DNA from: Lentibacter sp. XHP0401
GTDB lineage: Bacteria > Pseudomonadota > Alphaproteobacteria > Rhodobacterales > Rhodobacteraceae
Assembly (NCBI RefSeq): GCF_025751535.1
Contig: NZ_JAOWLC010000001.1
Coordinates: forward strand, 310,001-374,000
Length of the DNA: 64,000 bases
Reading direction: 5' to 3'
Part shown: positions 56,175 to 64,000 of the stretch, one piece after another
How positions within the stretch are numbered: the stretch's first letter is position 1
How the letters are laid out: each line of letters begins with the position of its first letter
Program-made: the position numbers and the translations under genes
Notes under the pieces: model-generated
Told to the model about the DNA's origin: nothing
Databases searched by the model: none
The model's input: the letters and a program-made list of their open reading frames with translations, nothing else

Positions 56175-56947
56175 CAGAGCCTGTGAATGATCATATAGCC
56201 GCCTGCGCCGAGATCGTCTTCAAGGGCGATCCTGCGCGCTTTCGCGCCGCTATGGCCGCGCCTTTGGGGCTGCGTGAGAAGCTGCTGGTGCTATATGCCT
56301 TTAATGTCGAGGTGGCGCGCGCGCCTTGGGTGACTTCCGAGGCAATGATCGCCGAGATGCGCTTGCAATGGTGGCATGATGCCTTGGGCGAAATCGCCGC
56401 GGGCGGGCAGGTGCGCCGCCATGAGGTTGTCACACCGCTGGCTGATACTCTTTCGCCAGATCAGGCGCTTGGCTTGCAAAGCCTCGTTGAGGCGCGCCGC
56501 TGGGATATCTACCCGGAGCCCTTTGCAGACGAGGCTGCGCTCTGGCAGCACTTGGGCAACACAACCGGTGCCTTGATGCGCACGGGCCTCGGGCTCGCAG
56601 GCGGACAAAGCAACGCGGATCTTGAAGGCGGTTTTCAAGCGATGGGTCTCGCCGGCTGGCTCACAGCTGTGCCCGCTCTTATGGCGCAAAATCGTCACCC
56701 TTTGCCTGATACGTCTGAACCCGCGATTGCACGGCTTGCTCGAGAGGGCCTGTCCAAGCTCAATACCGCGCGCAATCAGGCTATGCCCAAGTTGGCCCGT
56801 CGCGCGCTTCTGGCGGGGTGGCAAACCGAGCCGCTGCTCAAGCTGGCTATGAAAGAGCCTGCTCGTGTTGCGAACGGCACACTTGAACTTGCCCCGTTCC
56901 GCGCCCAGATGCGGCTTGCGCGCTTTGCTTTCACAAATCGCTGGTAG
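56171..56947 (+). CDS. Squalene/phytoene synthase-family protein, NDUFAF6-like
   Basis: A 258-residue all-alpha prenyl-synthase fold. The first motif region is MRLQWWHDALGEI. Where phytoene synthase has its second DxxxD, this protein has AMGLAGWLTAVPALMAQNRHPLP, which matches the pattern of mitochondrial NDUFAF6 (a complex I assembly factor) better than CrtB. No other carotenoid or hopanoid gene is near. The 4-bp overlap with cimA suggests coupling. Confidence 0.82.
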   Translation: MTEPVNDHIAACAEIVFKGDPARFRAAMAAPLGLREKLLVLYAFNVEVARAPWVTSEAMIAEMRLQWWHDALGEIAAGGQVRRHEVVTPLADTLSPDQALGLQSLVEARRWDIYPEPFADEAALWQHLGNTTGALMRTGLGLAGGQSNADLEGGFQAMGLAGWLTAVPALMAQNRHPLPDTSEPAIARLAREGLSKLNTARNQAMPKLARRALLAGWQTEPLLKLAMKEPARVANGTLELAPFRAQMRLARFAFTNRW

Positions 56948-56950
56948 CTT

Positions 56951-57028
56951 TTTTCTTGCTGGAAATATCCCGGGGGTCTGGGGGCAGCGCCCCCAGCTGG
57001 TCGGATTGCGCAAAGCGCAATTCGAAGC
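56951..57028 (-). repeat. Hairpin-rich intergenic element, copy 3 (convergent gap)
   Basis: Read on the minus strand it has the 7-bp hairpin ATTGCGC-TTT-GCGCAAT, then TCCGACCAG, the 8-bp hairpin CTGGGGGC-GCT-GCCCCCAG (56978-56996), and ends GGGATATTTCCAGCAAG. It fills the gap between the convergent NDUFAF6-like and MFS genes. Confidence 0.8.
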
Positions 57029-58336
57029 CTAGTCCTGCGGACGCAGCACCAGCCAGATCAGCGCTCCACCTGCCAGCATGAGGAAAGGTGCCATCGCGAG
57101 GTTTACCGAGACCCAGCCTGCTTGCGCAGACGTTCCCGAGCAGTTCATCAATCCGCCCGAAGCCAGCGACGCCACGAAAACGCCGCCAAAGACGATCAGG
57201 TCGTTCATGCCCTGAACACGTCCGCGCTCATGCGGCTCATGGCTTCCGGCCAGCATTGTGGTTGCGCCGATAAATCCGAAATTCCAGCCAACCCCGAGCA
57301 GAATGAGCGCAACAAAGAAATGCTCGAGATTGACCCCCATCAGCGCCACGGCGCCTGCACCGGCAAGGATCAGGAGGCCGAGGGCCACGATCTTTTCAGC
57401 GCCGAAGCGCGCAATGAGGTGCCCTGTGAAAAAGCTCGGAACATACATTGCCAGCACATGAGCTGTCACGACATAGCCCGCGATAAACTGGAAGCGGTCA
57501 CGCATACTGCCCTCAGGTACAACGCCGGAGATCCAGCCCGGAATTTCCGTTTCACCGCCGACACCACAGCCGACAACGGCAAGCGGTGTGGAGGTCATCA
57601 CGAGGTTCATCAGCGCGTAAGACACCATGGCCGAAATGATTGCGACGGCAACAACCGGCGTTTTGAGGAGTTCCATGCGCGAGCGGCCGCGTGGGGCATC
57701 AACATGAGGGACGGGCGGCTTTGGAATGTCGAGGAACAAAAACAGCAACGAGCCGACGATATTGATTGTCATCACCGTGAGATAGGTGCCCATAAACGGG
57801 ATCGCACCGAAGGCCATCGAGGAATAGTTGCCCAGTTGCGGTCCGATGATCGCGGCGAGGAGACCACCTGCCATGACATAGGAAATCGCTTTGGGGCGGA
57901 ACGCATCCGAGGCGGTATCGGCGGCGGCGAAGCGGTAAAACCCCTGCGCCGACATATAGATACCCGTGATCAGACTGCCGACGAGATAGATGCTGAACGA
58001 AGCATGATAAAGTCCGTAGGCACAAACGGCAGCACCTGTTGCACCCGCGCTGGCACCAAGGATAAAGCCTGCCCGCCGCCCGTAGGCCTGCATAAACCAG
58101 CTGAGCGGCGTGGCTGCCAGCATCGAGCCGAGCACGATCATCGAAATCGGCAAGGTGGCGAAGCAGAGATTTGTGGTGAGCATTTGCCCAGCAAGGCCAC
58201 CGATTGTGAAGATCATCGGCATTTGCGAGCCGAGCAGTGCCTGAGCCAACACCAGAATCCAGACGTTGCGTTTGGCGCGTCTGTGGTTTTCCGGGGTGCT
58301 CTGCGGGTCGTTAACGGGTGAAACTGTCTCTGTCAT
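57029..58336 (-). CDS. MFS transporter
   Basis: A 435-residue transporter with 12 helices and the loop motif QAYGRRAGFILGASAG. A cytoplasmic N-terminus with SPVNDPQSTPENHRRAKRN precedes the first helix. The ATG at 58336 is preferred to one 36 codons upstream. I do not recognise the substrate group. It is single and divergent from tatA. Confidence 0.9.
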   Translation of the reverse strand: MTETVSPVNDPQSTPENHRRAKRNVWILVLAQALLGSQMPMIFTIGGLAGQMLTTNLCFATLPISMIVLGSMLAATPLSWFMQAYGRRAGFILGASAGATGAAVCAYGLYHASFSIYLVGSLITGIYMSAQGFYRFAAADTASDAFRPKAISYVMAGGLLAAIIGPQLGNYSSMAFGAIPFMGTYLTVMTINIVGSLLFLFLDIPKPPVPHVDAPRGRSRMELLKTPVVAVAIISAMVSYALMNLVMTSTPLAVVGCGVGGETEIPGWISGVVPEGSMRDRFQFIAGYVVTAHVLAMYVPSFFTGHLIARFGAEKIVALGLLILAGAGAVALMGVNLEHFFVALILLGVGWNFGFIGATTMLAGSHEPHERGRVQGMNDLIVFGGVFVASLASGGLMNCSGTSAQAGWVSVNLAMAPFLMLAGGALIWLVLRPQD

Positions 58337-58521
58337 ACCAGATTGGCTAGCCCCTTTCCTGCGCCCTCGCAAGCGCGATGTTGCGCTCTGTCTGCCGCAA
58401 CTTGCGCATTTTTCAGTGTGCAAAGCTCTATTGCGTCTTTTCACTTGGGTGCAGAGCGCTTAGATAGGGTCTGCAAAGTTTTCGGCATGGTGCAGCACCA
58501 GCCGACCAAGGGAGACATATC

Positions 58522-58737
58522 ATGCTCAACAATATCGGCCTTCCCGGCCTTCTTCTTATTGCCGTTGTCGTGCTCGTCCTGTTCGGGCGTGGCAAGATTT
58601 CTTCGCTCATGGGCGAAGTCGGCAAAGGCATTACCGCCTTCAAACGCGGTGTCAAAGACGGCACGGAAGAGCTTGAAGACCAGATGGCGGACGAGGCCAA
58701 AGATGTCACGCCTGCTGAAGAAAAAGACAAGGCGTAA
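58522..58737 (+). CDS. tatA: Sec-independent translocase subunit TatA
   Basis: A 71-residue protein with a short N-terminal helix ([18 protein letters not shown]), the [17 protein letters not shown] amphipathic segment and an acidic tail. It forms the pore-forming part of the Tat system. tatB follows after 6 bp. Confidence 0.96.
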   Translation: MLNNIGLPGLLLIAVVVLVLFGRGKISSLMGEVGKGITAFKRGVKDGTEELEDQMADEAKDVTPAEEKDKA

Positions 58738-58743
58738 CGCTAC

Positions 58744-59370
58744 ATGTTTGATCTTGGCTGGACCGAGCTTCTGGTCATTGGCATCGTCGCGTTGATTGTC
58801 GTTGGCCCTAAGGACTTGCCCGTTCTCTTCCGCAAGGCGGGGGAGTTTGTCGGCAAGATGAAGGGCATGGCACGCGAATTTTCCAAGGCCATGAACGATG
58901 CCGCCGACGAAAGCGGCATGCGTGAAACAGCCAAGACTCTGCGCGATGTGACGAACCCCTCGAAGCTGGGCCTTGATTCTGTCAAGGATGCCGTTAAGGA
59001 CGCCGCCAAGTGGGATCCTGAAAGCGAGACAGGCAAGCTGGCCGCAGAGCGACAGGCAAAGCGTGACCGCATGGTGGAAGAGGCCAACGCTTCGGCTGCC
59101 GAGACAGCCAGAAAAGTGCGCGAAGCCCACGCTGCCCGCCTTGAGGCTGAAAACGGCACCGCCGAGGCCAAGCCTGCGAAAAAGCCGGCCGCCAAAAAAA
59201 CGGCTACCAAAAAAGCACCGGCGAAAGCCGCATCAAAGCCGACAGCAGCCAAGGCGCCCGCCGCAAAGACATCACCGGCCAAAAAGCCTGCTGCCAAGAA
59301 GGCCGCCGCGTCAAAGACAGCCGCCAAGAAACCCGCAGCCAAGAAAAAGCCTGCGGCAGATAAAGCATGA
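58744..59370 (+). CDS. tatB: Sec-independent translocase subunit TatB with long Lys/Ala/Pro tail
   Basis: A 208-residue protein. Residues 1-100 match TatB ([32 protein letters not shown] in parts); the remaining half is a low-complexity tail of Ala, Lys and Pro ([20 protein letters not shown]). The tail is longer than in E. coli TatB but of a kind common in alphaproteobacteria. It lies between tatA and tatC. Confidence 0.95.
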   Translation: MFDLGWTELLVIGIVALIVVGPKDLPVLFRKAGEFVGKMKGMAREFSKAMNDAADESGMRETAKTLRDVTNPSKLGLDSVKDAVKDAAKWDPESETGKLAAERQAKRDRMVEEANASAAETARKVREAHAARLEAENGTAEAKPAKKPAAKKTATKKAPAKAASKPTAAKAPAAKTSPAKKPAAKKAAASKTAAKKPAAKKKPAADKA

Positions 59371-59377
59371 GTGACAT

Positions 59378-60346
59378 ATGAGCCAGTCTGATACGCCAGA
59401 TGAAATGGATGCTTCCAGCGCTCCGCTGATCGAGCATCTGGCCGAGTTGCGCACGCGGCTCATCCGGTCTGTTCTGGCGTTTATCGTCGGCATCGTGCTG
59501 GCCTTTATGGTGGCCGAGCCGATTCTGCAGTTTTTGCTTGAACCGATTGAAGCCACGCTGCGCACCTTGGGTGATCCTGACCCGACGCTGCAATATACGT
59601 CGCCGCAGGAGTATCTGTTTACGCTTTTCCGTATCTCGATGGTCTTCGGATTTGCGCTGGCCTTCCCTGTGATTGCCTTTCAGATGTGGCGCTTTGTGGC
59701 ACCCGGCCTTTACAAAAACGAGCAGGGGGCTTTCCTGCCGTTTATTCTGGCGTCGCCTGTCATGTTCCTGTTGGGGGCTTCTTTTGCCCAGTTTGTCGTA
59801 ACCCCTTTGGCGATGCAGTTTTTCCTCGGCTTTGCCGATGTGAGCTCGATTTTTGCCAACCTGATGTCACGCACGGTCGAAAACCTTCCCGATGCCAACG
59901 CGGTTGTGCCGGAAAGCTCGGAAGGCTTGAAAATCACTTTCTTCGGTAAGGTTAACGAGAGCCTTGATATCACGCTCAAGTTCATCATTGCCTTTGGCAT
60001 GTGCTTCCAGCTTCCTGTGCTCCTTACGCTGATGGGCAAAGCCGGGCTTGTGAGCGCCGAAGGCCTTGGCGCTGTGCGTAAATACGCAATGGTCGGTATT
60101 CTTCTGCTTGCCGCATTGGTTACGCCGCCGGATGTGATCACCCAGCTTATTCTTTTTACGGTTGTTTATGGTCTCTATGAAATCTCGATTTTGCTGGTTG
60201 CCCGCGTTGAGAAGAAACGCGACGACAAGCTGCGTGAAGAGGGCTATTTCGATGATGAGGACGAGTTTGACGACCCGCTGATGCGCGAGTTTGACGAGGA
60301 CTTGGCTGAAGATGAGGATGAGGACGGCAAGGCGGACAAAAGCTGA
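59378..60346 (+). CDS. tatC: Sec-independent translocase subunit TatC
   Basis: A 322-residue receptor for twin-arginine signals with six helices. The conserved SAPLIEHLAELRTRLIRS, FALAFPVIAFQMWRFVAPGLY and the Glu in FFLGFADVSS regions are present. The acidic C-terminal tail (DEDEFDDPLMREFDEDLAED) is unusually rich in Asp/Glu. The stop overlaps the next ATG by one base. Confidence 0.96.
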   Translation: MSQSDTPDEMDASSAPLIEHLAELRTRLIRSVLAFIVGIVLAFMVAEPILQFLLEPIEATLRTLGDPDPTLQYTSPQEYLFTLFRISMVFGFALAFPVIAFQMWRFVAPGLYKNEQGAFLPFILASPVMFLLGASFAQFVVTPLAMQFFLGFADVSSIFANLMSRTVENLPDANAVVPESSEGLKITFFGKVNESLDITLKFIIAFGMCFQLPVLLTLMGKAGLVSAEGLGAVRKYAMVGILLLAALVTPPDVITQLILFTVVYGLYEISILLVARVEKKRDDKLREEGYFDDEDEFDDPLMREFDEDLAEDEDEDGKADKS

Positions 60347-61185
60347 TGAGTGACGAACTCGCCCGCATAGCTTCCGCACTGGAACGGATGAGCCCGCCGC
60401 CACTGCCTGCACCTGATTTTGCCGCGGCCGATGCTTTCGTTTGGCATGTGGAGCCCGACCGCCTCAGCCCTGTGAAAAAGGTGAGCAAGGTTGATCTGTC
60501 GCTGCTTATCGGCGTAGAGCGTTCGCGCGATACGCTTTTGGAAAACACCCGTCAGTTTGCCCGTGGCCTGCCAGCCAACAACGCGCTGCTCTGGGGCGCG
60601 CGCGGGATGGGCAAAAGCTCTCTCGTCAAGGCGGTTCATGCGCAGGTGCTCAGCGAGAAGCTGCCCCTTAAAGTGGTCGAACTTCAGCGCGAAGATTTGC
60701 CAAGTGTCACACGGCTGTTGAGCCTTTTGCGCAGCACAAGAGACCGTTTCGTGCTGTTTTGTGATGATCTGAGCTTCAGTCATGATGACCAGCATTACAA
60801 ATCGTTGAAAGCGGTTCTGGATGGCGGGATTGAGGGACGGCCCGAGAATGTGGTGTTCTACGCGACGTCCAACCGTCGCCACCTGATGCCGCGCGACATG
60901 ATCGAAAACGAACGCTCAAGTGCCATCAACCCGAGTGAAGCCGTTGAAGAAAAAGTCTCTTTGAGTGATCGTTTCGGCCTCTGGCTTGGCTTTCATCCTT
61001 GCTCGCAAGACGAGTATCTTGCGATGATACACGGCTACTGCGCGCATTTCGGCATCGAGTATGAGCCTGAAAGCCTGCGCGCCGAAGCGATCGAGTGGCA
61101 AGCCACCCGTGGCGCGCGCTCGGGGCGTGTGGCATGGCAATACGTCACCGACCTTGCAGGGCGCAAAGGTGTTGCCTTAAGCTGA
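60346..61185 (+). CDS. DUF815 family AAA-type ATPase
   Basis: A 279-residue P-loop protein. Walker A is GARGMGKSSLVKA, Walker B is RFVLFCDDLSF, and an arginine finger may lie in ATSNRRHLMPRDMI. Its position right after tatC is usual in alphaproteobacteria; whether it takes part in Tat export is not known. Confidence 0.92.
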   Translation: MSDELARIASALERMSPPPLPAPDFAAADAFVWHVEPDRLSPVKKVSKVDLSLLIGVERSRDTLLENTRQFARGLPANNALLWGARGMGKSSLVKAVHAQVLSEKLPLKVVELQREDLPSVTRLLSLLRSTRDRFVLFCDDLSFSHDDQHYKSLKAVLDGGIEGRPENVVFYATSNRRHLMPRDMIENERSSAINPSEAVEEKVSLSDRFGLWLGFHPCSQDEYLAMIHGYCAHFGIEYEPESLRAEAIEWQATRGARSGRVAWQYVTDLAGRKGVALS

Positions 61186-61194
61186 TCCGGCTCT

Positions 61195-61322
61195 TTCTTA
61201 TTGCTTGAAATATCTTGGGCCGTCTCCGCGCAGCAAGTGCGCGCTGTGCGAGCTGCATAGGGGAGTTTGAGGGGAGCTGGTCCCCCTCAAACGGATCGGA
61301 TTTGCGAAGCAAATTCGAAGTT
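61195..61322 (-). repeat. Hairpin-rich intergenic element, copy 4 (convergent gap)
   Basis: On the minus strand it starts TTCGAATTTGCTTCGCAAATCCGA, continues with a GTTTGAGGGGGACC/GGTCCCC-like stem, and ends CAAGATATTTCAAGCAATAAG. It separates the convergent DUF815 and NlpD-like genes and carries the same ends as the other three copies. Confidence 0.78.
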
Positions 61323-62486
61323 TTATTGCAAATAAGGCATGGGATCGACGCTCTCAAAGCCTTTGCGGACTTCAAAGTGCAGATAGGCCGATTCTCCGGA
61401 GCGCACTGTGGCAAGCTTCTGTCCACGGTTCACGCTATCGCCTTTTTTCACAGCGATATTGCCGACATTGGCATAGACCGAGAGCAGATTGTCAGGGTGT
61501 TTCACCACAATGATCGGAACCTGATCGGCGTCTGACGTGATCGCGGCCACTGTGCCGGCGCCTGCTGCGCCGATTGGTGTGCCCGAGGGGGCTGCAATGT
61601 CGATGCCATCGTTTTTGCCCTTGGCGTATTCGCGGATGATTTTACCCCTGACCGGATAGGAAAACTTACCCGAGCCCGCAGATTGAGTCTGGGTTTTGCC
61701 AAGGTCGGGCGTGGCCGTTGCGGCGGCTGTCGCCGTGGGTTTTGTGGTCTCTGCGGGCAGAGGTTTCACCGCGCTTGGCGGTACGGGCGTGGGAGAGCCA
61801 ACGCCCGGCTTTGTGGAGGTGACCTCGGTTTTTCTGGCGGGGGCTTCGCCCAAGGCAGTCGGGATCAGCAGGTATTGGCCTTCACGGATGCCGAAGTCGC
61901 TGCCCAAGCCGTTCCAATCGGCCAGAGAGCGCACTGAAACATTATAAAGTCGTGCAACCGTATAGGCCGACTCGCCGCGCGTGACTTTGTGGCGCACGGG
62001 CTCTACGCCACGCTGTGCTGTGGCGGCGGGTGTTGCTGTTGGCTGGGCGCGGTCGATCGCGCCTTCGGCAAGCTCGGTGATATCTACATTCGGGGGCTGG
62101 ATCGGGCCTGTTGTAATCGCTCCTGTGGCGGGGGAGGGCTCGGCCACGCGGTTGGGCAGGGCGACAACTTCGCCTTGGCGCAGGCTGTCGCCAGTCTGGA
62201 TGCCGTTGTAGCGTGCCAGTTCGTTTGCGTCTGCGCCGATGCGCGCTGCAAGCGTTGCCAGCGTGTCACCACGTTTGGCGACAGCGACCTGATAGTTGGG
62301 ATACGAGATGATCCCGCGGTCATCGGGGCGGGGGCGTGATGTGGTTGCTCCTCGCGCCGCGGCAGACGTATCAGCGCCCGAGCCGAGCTTGCCGCGCAAA
62401 TCCAGATCGAGCGGGCGGTCACAGCCGGCGATCAGGGCGATGGCCGCAGTTGCCGCCAGCAGTCTCAGGGTTAAACCTCTGTTCAT
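61323..62486 (-). CDS. NlpD-like lipoprotein with two LysM domains and degenerate M23 (LytM) domain
   Basis: A 387-residue lipoprotein (lipobox LIAGC). LysM domains are at about residues 66-111 (RGDTLATLAARIGADANELARYNG in parts) and 166-210 (GESAYTVARLYNVSVRSL). The C-terminal M23 domain lacks the metal-ligand histidines: the HxGxD site reads NDGIDIAAPSGTP and the later HxH reads SVYANVG. That is the NlpD/EnvC pattern of amidase activators, not a hydrolase. It lies downstream of pcm with a 60-bp gap. Confidence 0.9.
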   Translation of the reverse strand: MNRGLTLRLLAATAAIALIAGCDRPLDLDLRGKLGSGADTSAAARGATTSRPRPDDRGIISYPNYQVAVAKRGDTLATLAARIGADANELARYNGIQTGDSLRQGEVVALPNRVAEPSPATGAITTGPIQPPNVDITELAEGAIDRAQPTATPAATAQRGVEPVRHKVTRGESAYTVARLYNVSVRSLADWNGLGSDFGIREGQYLLIPTALGEAPARKTEVTSTKPGVGSPTPVPPSAVKPLPAETTKPTATAAATATPDLGKTQTQSAGSGKFSYPVRGKIIREYAKGKNDGIDIAAPSGTPIGAAGAGTVAAITSDADQVPIIVVKHPDNLLSVYANVGNIAVKKGDSVNRGQKLATVRSGESAYLHFEVRKGFESVDPMPYLQ

Positions 62487-62546
62487 CTCGATATCCTCAC
62501 AGCTGCTCTTTGTTGCCAGAGCTTTGTTACTTGTCTGTTTTGGCCC

Positions 62547-63203
62547 TCAGGCCTCCTTACCAAGCCCCTCCAGAAGCGGCACAAACCGCACGGGGCGTAA
62601 TTCTTCATAGTCAAATCCGTCTTCGAGACGCGTCACCTTGATCAGGCTTTGCACCGCATCCGACTGGCCGACCGGCACAATCATGATACCCCCGATTTTG
62701 AGTTGAGCCAAGAGCGGTCCGGGCGGGTCCTCGGCTGCGGCTGTCACGATGATGCGATCAAAGGGCGCCTGCTCGGGCAGGCCGTGGCTTCCATCGCCTG
62801 TGAGGGCGGTCACATTTGTCAGATCAAGCCGCTCGAACAGCGCCTGGGTTTCGCGCACGAGCCGCCTGTGCCGCTCGACGGTGTAAACACGGCGCGCCAG
62901 CTGGCTGAGGATTGCGGCCTGATAGCCCGAGCCTGTGCCGACTTCGAGCACCTTGTCGCGCGGTCCGACTTGCAGCGCCTGTGTCATCAACCCTACGACG
63001 GAGGGCTGCGAAATGGTTTGCCCGCACGCGATTGGCAGGGGGGTGTCCTCATAGGCGCGGCCCTCGAATGTGCCGCGCACAAAGAGGCCACGGTCGATCT
63101 TCTCCATCGCGCCAAGCACCTGTGGATCGGTTACACCTTTGGAGCGCAGTGTATAGAGAAACTGCATTTTCTGCTCTTGAGGTTCCAGCGCAGGGTCATT
63201 CAT
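62547..63203 (-). CDS. pcm: Protein-L-isoaspartate O-methyltransferase
   Basis: A 218-residue SAM-dependent repair enzyme. It shows [15 protein letters not shown], the SAM motif [15 protein letters not shown] and [20 protein letters not shown]. The start overlaps the surE stop by 4 bp. surE-pcm-nlpD is a classical order. Confidence 0.96.
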   Translation of the reverse strand: MNDPALEPQEQKMQFLYTLRSKGVTDPQVLGAMEKIDRGLFVRGTFEGRAYEDTPLPIACGQTISQPSVVGLMTQALQVGPRDKVLEVGTGSGYQAAILSQLARRVYTVERHRRLVRETQALFERLDLTNVTALTGDGSHGLPEQAPFDRIIVTAAAEDPPGPLLAQLKIGGIMIVPVGQSDAVQSLIKVTRLEDGFDYEELRPVRFVPLLEGLGKEA

Positions 63204-63982
63204 GTTTCGATGCTCTTGAATGCAGACAGCATGTCGTGGGCTGTCAGATCGGCCCGCATGGGAGTGACGGAGATGTAACCGGCAAGGTTTACATCGGCGT
63301 CCGAGCCGGGAGTGGCGGGGACGCGTTGATCATGGCCTTTGATCCAGAGAAAGCGGCGGCCCGAGGGGGAGGAATGCGGCTCGACCCCGAAGGTGACACC
63401 TTGGCGAAAGCCTTGAACAACTGCGCGTGTGCCTTTGACGGCAGCGGCCGGAACCGGCGGGAAATTGACGTTGTAAAACAGGCGGTAGTCTTGCTGGCCT
63501 TTCGGCTCGGCGGCTAGAATTTTGGCCAAAAGCGCTGCACCGTGTTCTTCTGCGGCTTCAAACGGGTTGTCGATTTCATAGTTCTCAGGGCCGAGATACT
63601 GCGAAAGGGCGATTGCGGGCAGACCTTGCAGGGCCGCTTCCATCGCGCCGCCGAGCGTGCCGGAGTAGAGCGCATTTTCGGCAGAGTTGTTGCCACGGTT
63701 GACGCCTGAAAGCACGAGATCGGGGCGCTCCGGCATGATATCGTGCAGCGCAGCAAGCACACAATCGGCGGGAGAGCCTTCCGCCGCGAAGCGGTGCTTG
63801 CCCATTTTCTGGACCATCATCGGGTGCGTGTAGCTGATACAATGGCCAACGCCCGACTGCTCGAACGCGGGAGCGACGACCCAGACTTCCCCATCGGCGC
63901 CTGCCAGATCCCATGCGATCTTTTCGAGCGACTTGAGCCCGGGAGCATTGATGCCGTCGTCATTGGTGAGAAGTATGCGCAT
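63200..63982 (-). CDS. surE: 5'/3'-nucleotidase SurE
   Basis: A 260-residue metal-dependent phosphatase for nucleoside monophosphates. The active site opens with [13 protein letters not shown], and [22 protein letters not shown] follows (key parts SGVNRG and YSGTLGGA). It is the first gene of the surE-pcm-nlpD run; its ATG is 18 bp inside the window edge. Confidence 0.97.
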   Translation of the reverse strand: MRILLTNDDGINAPGLKSLEKIAWDLAGADGEVWVVAPAFEQSGVGHCISYTHPMMVQKMGKHRFAAEGSPADCVLAALHDIMPERPDLVLSGVNRGNNSAENALYSGTLGGAMEAALQGLPAIALSQYLGPENYEIDNPFEAAEEHGAALLAKILAAEPKGQQDYRLFYNVNFPPVPAAAVKGTRAVVQGFRQGVTFGVEPHSSPSGRRFLWIKGHDQRVPATPGSDADVNLAGYISVTPMRADLTAHDMLSAFKSIET

Positions 63983-64000
63983 GTGCCCGCCTGCCTGCTG

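Noticed and set aside
57122-58321. 399-codon open frame on the plus strand opposite the MFS transporter
   Set aside because: His/Arg/Cys-rich composition without motifs; the minus strand encodes a proper 12-helix transporter.

Overview
This window is chromosomal DNA of an alphaproteobacterium, most likely a marine member of the Rhodobacterales (roseobacter group). The evidence is a DMSP lyase of the DddP type with all its metal ligands, a pyruvate dehydrogenase E1 beta subunit carrying its own lipoyl domain, the run yajC-secD-secF-TSUP-Mth938-ccmABCDG, the run tatABC-DUF815 facing nlpD-pcm-surE, and the style of the intergenic hairpins. There is no transposase, phage gene, CRISPR array or rRNA operon. 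By eye, base composition rises from about 50% GC in the left 30 kb to about 60% in the right half.

Layout. 1-3.3 kb: an RND efflux permease (cut by the window edge) and its membrane fusion protein. 3.5-7.1 kb: a TPR membrane protein, BamB and Der. 7.1-9.1 kb: TspO-like protein and SerS. 9.3-16.1 kb: one long co-directional run of Sec translocon accessory genes, a TSUP permease, an NDUFAF3-like protein and the cytochrome c maturation genes ccmABCDG. 16.1-24.6 kb: a hydrolase-OsmC fusion, then a urate/allantoin breakdown cluster (AllE, NCS2 permease, AllA, a PuuE-UraD fusion, UraH, a LysR regulator, PuuD) giving nearly the whole route from urate to glyoxylate, urea and ammonia. Only allantoate amidohydrolase is not seen. 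24.6-32 kb: DddP, a lytic transglycosylase, an Hsp70-type ATPase, glnB-glnA, NAD(P)HX dehydratase preceded by a decayed remnant of its epimerase domain, and a Hint-domain protein. 32-37 kb: tRNA-Leu, then a leftward group of ABC-F, MarC, an aspartic protease, TrmD, L19 and L31. 37-41 kb: Bcr/CflA efflux pump, Ndk, a TfoX C-terminal domain protein, two tandem tRNA-Asp genes, a small membrane protein and a glycosyltransferase. 41-46.3 kb: pdhABC and ftsB with a Xre-RES toxin-antitoxin pair between pdhA and ftsB. 46.5-52.7 kb: thioesterase, Pgk, two cyclophilins, an MttB-like methyltransferase and an aminotransferase. 52.9-57 kb: cysS, a tiny coupled reading frame, citramalate synthase and an NDUFAF6-like protein. 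57-64 kb: MFS transporter, tatABC, DUF815 ATPase, NlpD-like LytM lipoprotein, Pcm and SurE.

The most notable observations are: the residue of an inactivated NAD(P)HX epimerase domain directly in front of an intact dehydratase; a family of four hairpin-rich intergenic elements that each sit in a convergent gene gap of the right half; a sharp low-GC tract in the last third of cysS; a triplicated 8-bp motif with an exact 11-bp period downstream of the glycosyltransferase; and an Xre-RES module lodged in an otherwise housekeeping neighbourhood. I found no convincing wholly new multi-gene system.
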